From positions 124,001 through 188,000 of the forward strand of contig VRUL01000002.1 of the NCBI GenBank assembly GCA_019456145.1: a stretch of DNA of 64,000 nucleotides, in the 5' to 3' direction. A program made the position numbers and the translations under genes. The notes beneath the pieces are model-generated. The model saw nothing but the letters and a program-made list of their open reading frames with translations. It ran no database searches and had not been told where the DNA came from. Source of the DNA: Planctomycetota bacterium (GTDB taxonomy: Bacteria; Planctomycetota; Phycisphaerae; Sedimentisphaerales; Anaerobacaceae). Shown here one piece after another: positions 60,578 through 64,000 of the stretch. Position 1 is the first letter of the stretch; every line of letters begins with the position of its first letter.

Positions 60578-61387
60578 ATGAGAAATTTAACAGCTATCGT
60601 AATAGAAGACTGGTTACATTTTGTAGAAAGGACTTATACGCAGAGAACGCATGAACATTATAAGATGATTATTAGACGTTTTTTTACAAATATACCTAAA
60701 ATCTTAAACGAAATTAGTATTGAGCATATAGAATGTTATCTCGATGAACTGCTAAAACATCACAAACGTAGAACGGCGAACAGCCACCTTACAGGAATCA
60801 AATCTTTTACTCACTGGTATAGCGATCGTTACAATATTCCTAATCCAGCGAGAGCTGTAAAGATGTTGGTTGAAGAGCCTCCGAAGCAGCGAGTGATTTC
60901 ACCAGCAGAATATAAAATCCTTTTAACTATTACTGAGGGAATTGAAAAGGCTATCGTTGAATTTTTTGGAAATACCGGATTACGTAGAGGGGAGTTCTTA
61001 GCTCTGAAATCAGAGAATGTAAGTACCGACCAAAAGTTTATCCGTGTTTTTGGTAAGGGGAGGAAGCAGCGAATCGTCCCGCTTAATAATACCTGCCGGC
61101 GAATCTTAGCTCAGTATAAAAATAATGGTGAACTTGAGTTAGTATCTCGTTATCCGTCCAAAGAAGGAATTTATTATCTTTGTAGAAAACTTTATAATAA
61201 AGCAAATCTGGAACCATTTGGGACTCACGCACTCCGCCACTACTTTGCGACCGAGATGATTCGCAGAGGTGTGAATCTCTACAAGCTCTCAAAAATTCTT
61301 GGCCATTCCAGTATAAAAATTACTGAACAGATTTATCTACATCTCGTACCGTCTGATTTATTTGGGATTACTGACGTGTTGGATTAG
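60578..61387 (+). CDS. Tyrosine recombinase / integrase (XerC/D-like)
   Basis: 269 residues from ATG 60578 (AAAGGAGAGAAGG upstream). A SAM-like N-terminal DNA-binding domain (YTQRTHEHYKMIIRRFF) precedes the catalytic domain with Arg in NTGLRRGEFLAL (~135), HALRHYF (His ~217, Arg ~220), GHSS (~242) and Tyr in EQIYLHL (~251). It is short, like XerC/D and simple phage or element integrases. A longer frame from 60260 reads through the tRNA and is rejected. The base composition turns AT-rich here. The gene next to a tRNA marks the end of an integrative element. Confidence 0.9.
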   Translation: MRNLTAIVIEDWLHFVERTYTQRTHEHYKMIIRRFFTNIPKILNEISIEHIECYLDELLKHHKRRTANSHLTGIKSFTHWYSDRYNIPNPARAVKMLVEEPPKQRVISPAEYKILLTITEGIEKAIVEFFGNTGLRRGEFLALKSENVSTDQKFIRVFGKGRKQRIVPLNNTCRRILAQYKNNGELELVSRYPSKEGIYYLCRKLYNKANLEPFGTHALRHYFATEMIRRGVNLYKLSKILGHSSIKITEQIYLHLVPSDLFGITDVLD

Positions 61388-61411
61388 GAGTATAGAAATC
61401 TAACGGATGGA

Positions 61412-61672
61412 TTAGCTGTGTGATACGTCCATCTTGTTACGAATATCACGCAGCAGCTCTACTCGCCGACGATCCTGCTCTTTAATATCATCAATCCAAT
61501 TCTTTGCCGCAAGCAGTTTGGTGATGATTTTATTGATCTGTTCATCGTTGGCTGGTTCTTCACCACCGATAATTCGGTCAGAAAGAGATCGTACCTGATT
61601 TAGACGGCTGTGACTGAGAAGAGCACCGCTAACCACAATCAGCACAAGAAAAACTATCGTCAACTCACACAT
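61412..61672 (-). CDS. Small membrane protein with coiled coil, 86 aa
   Basis: Not recognised. ATG 61672 follows AAGGATAAAAGAAT. One N-terminal membrane helix (LTIVFLVLIVVSGALLSHS) and a charged helical tail (EQINKIITKLLAAKNWIDDI, DRRRVELLRDI). Convergent with the integrase, 24 bp apart, and enclosed between the integrase 3' end and the integrase relic at 61736. Confidence 0.6.
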   Translation of the reverse strand: MCELTIVFLVLIVVSGALLSHSRLNQVRSLSDRIIGGEEPANDEQINKIITKLLAAKNWIDDIKEQDRRRVELLRDIRNKMDVSHS

Positions 61673-61735
61673 ATTCTTTTATCCTTTTTAGAGTAATATA
61701 ATTGTAATATCGGCATTTTACTCACCTCTAATTAA

Positions 61736-61771
61736 AGAGATTTTTTCGGAATTACTGACGTATTAGATTAA
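61736..61771 (+). pseudogene. Relic of a second integrase C terminus
   Basis: Codons read RDFFGITDVLD then TAA; the integrase at 60578 ends SDLFGITDVLD then TAG. The last eight codons, including the stop, encode the same residues with third-position changes (GGA/GGG, GTA/GTG, TTA/TTG, TAA/TAG), so this is a diverged homologue, not a recent copy. Confidence 0.55.
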
Positions 61772-61848
61772 ATTTTTCTATTGCTAAAACCAGTAGGAAA
61801 CTATAGAATACTAAAAACTGAATAAGTCCGTTGATTTGGTTGCGTTCC

Positions 61849-61979
61849 CTCAAAATCGACAAAGTTCTTTCTGCAAGAGACGCATAAAAAATCGATACCT
61901 TGTTTTTAAGGTATCGCTGTGTATCTCTTGCAGGCTTTGTCGAGCCTTGAGGAAGTACGCTAACAGCGATACCTTTTTT
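61849..61979 (+). ncRNA. Large structured RNA with mutually exclusive stems and T-tail
   Basis: Outer hairpin arms: CTCAA/TTGAG (61849/61947), TCGACAAAG/CTTTGTCGA (61856/61935), CTGCAAGAGA/TCTCTTGCAG (61871/61924). Its tip is CGATACCTT-loop-AAGGTATCG (61893-61916). Part of that tip strand, AGGTATCGCTG (61909-61919), can pair instead with CAGCGATACCT (61964-61974), which is followed by six T. Thus a leader hairpin and a terminator-like hairpin compete. The small gene at 62000 starts 20 bp later. It may be an attenuator, a riboswitch-like leader or an element-encoded regulatory RNA. Confidence 0.6.
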
Positions 61980-61999
61980 ATTATTAGGAGCAAGAAAAA

Positions 62000-62176
62000 A
62001 TGAATGAAAACGATACTGCGGAGATAATAGAAATGGCGATAATATTGCACCTGTTAATTCAACTAATTTTGTTATTTCTCTTTATCCGTATGAGCTGCGA
62101 CCTCCACGTGATCCGTAGAAAATGGGTAGACCAAGTAAGATTTGAGAATGGTAAACTTGAGAAACTAAATAATTAA
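62000..62176 (+). CDS. Small single-TM protein, 58 aa
   Basis: ATG 62000 follows TTAGGAG. Sequence begins MNENDTAEIIEMAIILHLLI, with one membrane helix (AIILHLLIQLILLFLFIRM) and a basic C-terminal tail (RRKWVDQVRFENGKLEKL). Not recognised. It directly follows the competing-stem RNA, which may control it. A type I toxin-like role is conceivable, but nothing beyond size and hydrophobicity supports it. Confidence 0.5.
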   Translation: MNENDTAEIIEMAIILHLLIQLILLFLFIRMSCDLHVIRRKWVDQVRFENGKLEKLNN

Positions 62177-62197
62177 AATTTTTTATCTACTTTTTTC

Positions 62198-62728
62198 TTG
62201 CAAATCTTGCTCCTGTCGTGTAGATTCCCAGTAGCGTTATATATATCTCATATAGACATCGATAAAGGTGAACCGAGTGATACGGTCATTAAGATTCTTC
62301 GGAAAAGGAAGTTAGAAATAGAAAGTAAAATAAAACATCTGGAAATGATTCAGGGTGTCATAAATCGAATGGCACATGACTCATTCTTATTAAAAGAATG
62401 GAGTGTTATATTGGTATCCGCCCTATTTGTCTTAGCAGCTAAAGATTCAAATATTTATTTCATTCTTTTAGCATATTTCCCCGCTCTGGCATTTTGGATT
62501 TTAGATGGATACTTCCTATGGCAAGAGAGGCTTTTCCGTAAATTGTACGACAAGGTTCGGAAAATGAATGAAGCTGATATAGATTTTTCGATGGATACTT
62601 CAGATTTTGTTGGTGATGTAGAATCTTGGTGTAAGGTCACTTTTTCAAAAACACTCCGTCTTTTCTATGGGGTAATCGTAGGCACAATTTTGATTGTGAT
62701 GGTAATAGCAATATTTTCAGTTTGTTGA
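62198..62728 (+). CDS. Multi-TM protein paired with a TIR-like gene
   Basis: Up to 176 residues. The conserved part is KHLEMIQGVINRMAHDSFLL, two adjacent membrane helices (WSVILVSALFVLAAKD; IYFILLAYFPALAFWILDGY), LWQERLFRKLYDKVRKMNEA and a third helix at the C terminus (LFYGVIVGTILIVMVIAIFS). The start is uncertain: no ATG lies in frame before residue 47, so TTG 62198 is a placeholder. I remember this family next to MTH538-type TIR genes in other genomes. The TIR-like gene begins 12 bp later, so the two are one unit; the membrane protein would be the effector. Confidence 0.6.
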   Translation: MQILLLSCRFPVALYISHIDIDKGEPSDTVIKILRKRKLEIESKIKHLEMIQGVINRMAHDSFLLKEWSVILVSALFVLAAKDSNIYFILLAYFPALAFWILDGYFLWQERLFRKLYDKVRKMNEADIDFSMDTSDFVGDVESWCKVTFSKTLRLFYGVIVGTILIVMVIAIFSVC

Positions 62729-62740
62729 AAGGAGCTAAAA

Positions 62741-63151
62741 ATGGCCAGAAGAGTATTTTTCAGTTTTCATTATGCTGATATTATGAATGCTAACATTGTC
62801 CGTATGTCGGGGGAGTTCAAGCCAACAGCGGAAACCGGATTTTACGACGCTTCCCTTTGGGAAGATGCAAAAACTAAAGGTGACACCGCTATTCAGAGAT
62901 TAATAGATAAAGGTTTTGATAACACCAGCGTAACTTGCTTCCTGCTTGGCGAGCATACTCATTCCCGAAAATGGTGCAAATACGAGCTTAAAAAAAGCAT
63001 AGCTGACGAAAAGGGTATCCTTGGCATACTTCTGCCAAATCAGTCAAAGCACGGCCCGAAATGGATTAGCAATTACGGTAAGGTTCATACATGGGATCAT
63101 GATGAATTTGCTGACTGGATTGAAAAAGCTGCAAAAGATGCAGGTAGGTAA
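62741..63151 (+). CDS. MTH538-type TIR-like domain protein (ThsB-related)
   Basis: 136 residues; ATG 62741 follows AAAGGAG. The N terminus RRVFFSFHYADIMNANIVRM is the first TIR strand with its following loop; TSVTCFLLGEHTHSRKWCKY-EL contains the Glu-bearing helix of this family, and GILGILLPNQ the next strand. Such TIR-like proteins include ThsB of Thoeris, which makes a NAD-derived signal after phage infection. No ThsA-type (SIR2-SLOG) effector is visible; the membrane protein upstream is the candidate effector. Enzymatic activity is inferred only. Confidence 0.78.
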   Translation: MARRVFFSFHYADIMNANIVRMSGEFKPTAETGFYDASLWEDAKTKGDTAIQRLIDKGFDNTSVTCFLLGEHTHSRKWCKYELKKSIADEKGILGILLPNQSKHGPKWISNYGKVHTWDHDEFADWIEKAAKDAGR

Positions 63152-63346
63152 ATTTCAGCGAGTTTCTTTTTCCGTAGCAAAAGATTCTATTTGGATTCCA
63201 GTGTTAGGATTTGCAATGCGACAGGAGTATTAAAGATCATCTCTATCTGGATGATGATAAACTCCGTGATAAATCCCGATTTTGAATGATTTGTTCATTT
63301 TATTTTTCCTTAAATTGTCTACACTTCCTATTAGTGTTATACCACC

Positions 63347-63389
63347 AATGTCACGCAGTTCGTCGTTCTGAGCGAGGCTGCGTGACATT
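63347..63389. other. 12-bp perfect stem-loop
   Basis: AATGTCACGCAG (63347-63358) pairs with CTGCGTGACATT (63378-63389) around a 19-base loop. It lies in the 390-bp stretch 63152-63538, which has a minus-strand open frame (63230-63523) without a ribosome site that I do not accept as a gene. Confidence 0.6.
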
Positions 63390-63538
63390 GCAGATTTTAC
63401 CTGTTTGTAGATATTTGTAGATATTCTGGAATTTCCTCCGTTTTCGTTTGGCACTTCATCGTCCGATAATAATACTTTAATTAGTATTGTATCGTTCTTT
63501 AACAAGTAAATCGGGAAAGTCATTTTGGGAGAAGAAAA

Positions 63539-63826
63539 ATGGCAAAGTCAAAAACCAAAAAGACAGGGACGAAAAGTGATTGCGAAGGAGTGCAGGAACT
63601 GAAAGCTATCGCTGCAAAAATCGCAGAGGTTTCACTTCCTGCCGGAACGCCGGAAGGTATCAAAGGACGGCTGGTGAAAATGTCAGCTCGGCTTATTACT
63701 CAAGCTGATAACATCCAAGCGGCTCTGGTCAGAAGTACAGGGAGCATCGAGAGAGCAGCTAAACGCAAAGCAAGATTGGAAAAGCGTATTGCTGACGCGA
63801 CTGCTCAACTTACCAAGCTTCAATAA
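63539..63826 (+). CDS. Small basic helical protein, 95 aa
   Basis: Not recognised. ATG 63539 follows GGGAGAAGAAAA. A Lys-rich start (AKSKTKKTGTKSD) and a helical, coiled-coil-like body (ERAAKRKARLEKRIADATAQ) suggest a nucleic-acid-binding or structural role, unproven. It is followed by a strong hairpin at 63825. Confidence 0.6.
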   Translation: MAKSKTKKTGTKSDCEGVQELKAIAAKIAEVSLPAGTPEGIKGRLVKMSARLITQADNIQAALVRSTGSIERAAKRKARLEKRIADATAQLTKLQ

Positions 63827-63880
63827 GAACTTAGAACACCTCCCAGTCGTTGCTCGTGCTGGGAGGACTTGTGAGTTCTT
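63825..63880 (+). terminator. Extended hairpin after the 95-aa gene
   Basis: CCTCCCAG (63839-63846) pairs with CTGGGAGG (63859-63866), and outer arms AAGAACT/AGTTCTT (63825/63874) extend it. No clear T-run follows, so it may be an RNA structure and not an intrinsic terminator. Confidence 0.4.
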
Positions 63881-63883
63881 AAC

Positions 63884-63918
63884 AAAGTAAAGCAAAGTAA
63901 AGTAAAGTAAAGTAAAGA
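63884..63918. repeat. Pentanucleotide repeat (AAAGT)n
   Basis: About seven AAAGT/AAAGC units lie directly before the ribosome site of the next gene. Copy-number change here would alter spacing between promoter and gene. Confidence 0.85.
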
Positions 63919-63928
63919 GGAGGTTAAA

Positions 63929-64000
63929 ATGAATTCTAAGCAAAAAGGTTTTGCATTGATCTGTGCAATGATTTTTCTTTGCATTTTTGCAACTTTCGCA
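63929..64000 (+). CDS. Start of a membrane or exported protein, partial
   Basis: ATG 63929 follows a strong AGGAGG. The 24 visible codons give a basic start (MNSKQKG) and a hydrophobic helix (FALICAMIFLCIFATFA), then the window ends. Confidence 0.6.
   Translation, partial: MNSKQKGFALICAMIFLCIFATFA

Noticed and set aside
61849-61979. Retron msr-msd RNA or integron attC site
   Set aside because: No reverse transcriptase follows within the window and the RYYYAAC/GTTRRRY boxes of attC are not arranged correctly.
63230-63523. 97-codon minus-strand gene
   Set aside because: No ribosome site; its start region is the antisense of the ribosome site of the 95-aa gene, and the frame spans a perfect palindrome.

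Overview
The window looks like a chromosomal contig of a planctomycete, most probably class Phycisphaerae (Sedimentisphaerales-like). I infer this from the mix of PQQ-type beta-propeller proteins, ThuA-like and TIM-barrel sugar-isomerase proteins, LamG/dockerin-like secreted proteins, prepilins with an FADGR-type tail, a hydrazine-synthase-alpha-like three-heme protein and many short degenerate intergenic repeats. No rRNA is present. Two tRNA-Gly genes, anticodons GCC and TCC, are visible.

Layout. 1-17.4 kb holds mainly exported proteins: a Tat-exported sugar isomerase, the heme/WD40 protein, an HNH-like protein, a barrel gene broken by a stop codon, three PQQ-propeller proteins, a ThuA-like protein, a pseudopilin, an EamA transporter and an exported L-isoaspartyl methyltransferase. 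17.5-28.7 kb holds housekeeping genes: tRNA-Gly(GCC), trigger factor, two ClpP genes, lipoproteins, a four-CBS protein, an orphan DNA methyltransferase and apolipoprotein N-acyltransferase. 28.7-41.5 kb holds two cell-wall clusters that point toward each other: mreB-mreC-mreD-mrdA on the plus strand, and mraZ-x-rsmH-LysM-ftsL-ftsI-glycosyltransferase on the minus strand. A pentapeptide-repeat potassium-channel fusion and a small membrane protein lie between them. 41.8-50.8 kb holds surface proteins, a GH130 / glycosyltransferase pair and a prepilin.

The most striking part is 51.18-55.62 kb. It is an AT-rich, tightly packed six-gene minus-strand operon: a three-TM protein, a QueC-like enzyme, a TGT-like enzyme, a CD-NTase with a Gly-rich N terminus, a two-TM SLATT-like protein and a helix-hairpin-helix DNA-glycosylase-like protein. 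This matches the gene set of type IV CBASS anti-phage defence. It is bracketed by a 305-bp direct repeat of the 3' end of the prepilin gene; the right copy is fused at a 10-base microhomology to a truncated copy of the DsrE-family gene found intact at 59.8-60.2 kb.

60.45-64 kb looks like the left end of an integrative element: tRNA-Gly(TCC), a tyrosine recombinase, a short relic of a second recombinase C terminus, a strong RNA structure with mutually exclusive stems, several small proteins and a membrane-protein plus TIR-like gene pair that is a second candidate defence module. The element continues past the window edge.

All domain assignments are from reading the sequence and from memory of the families; no search was run. 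Start codons were moved inward from the longest reading frame where a ribosome site, signal peptide or family N terminus favoured it.
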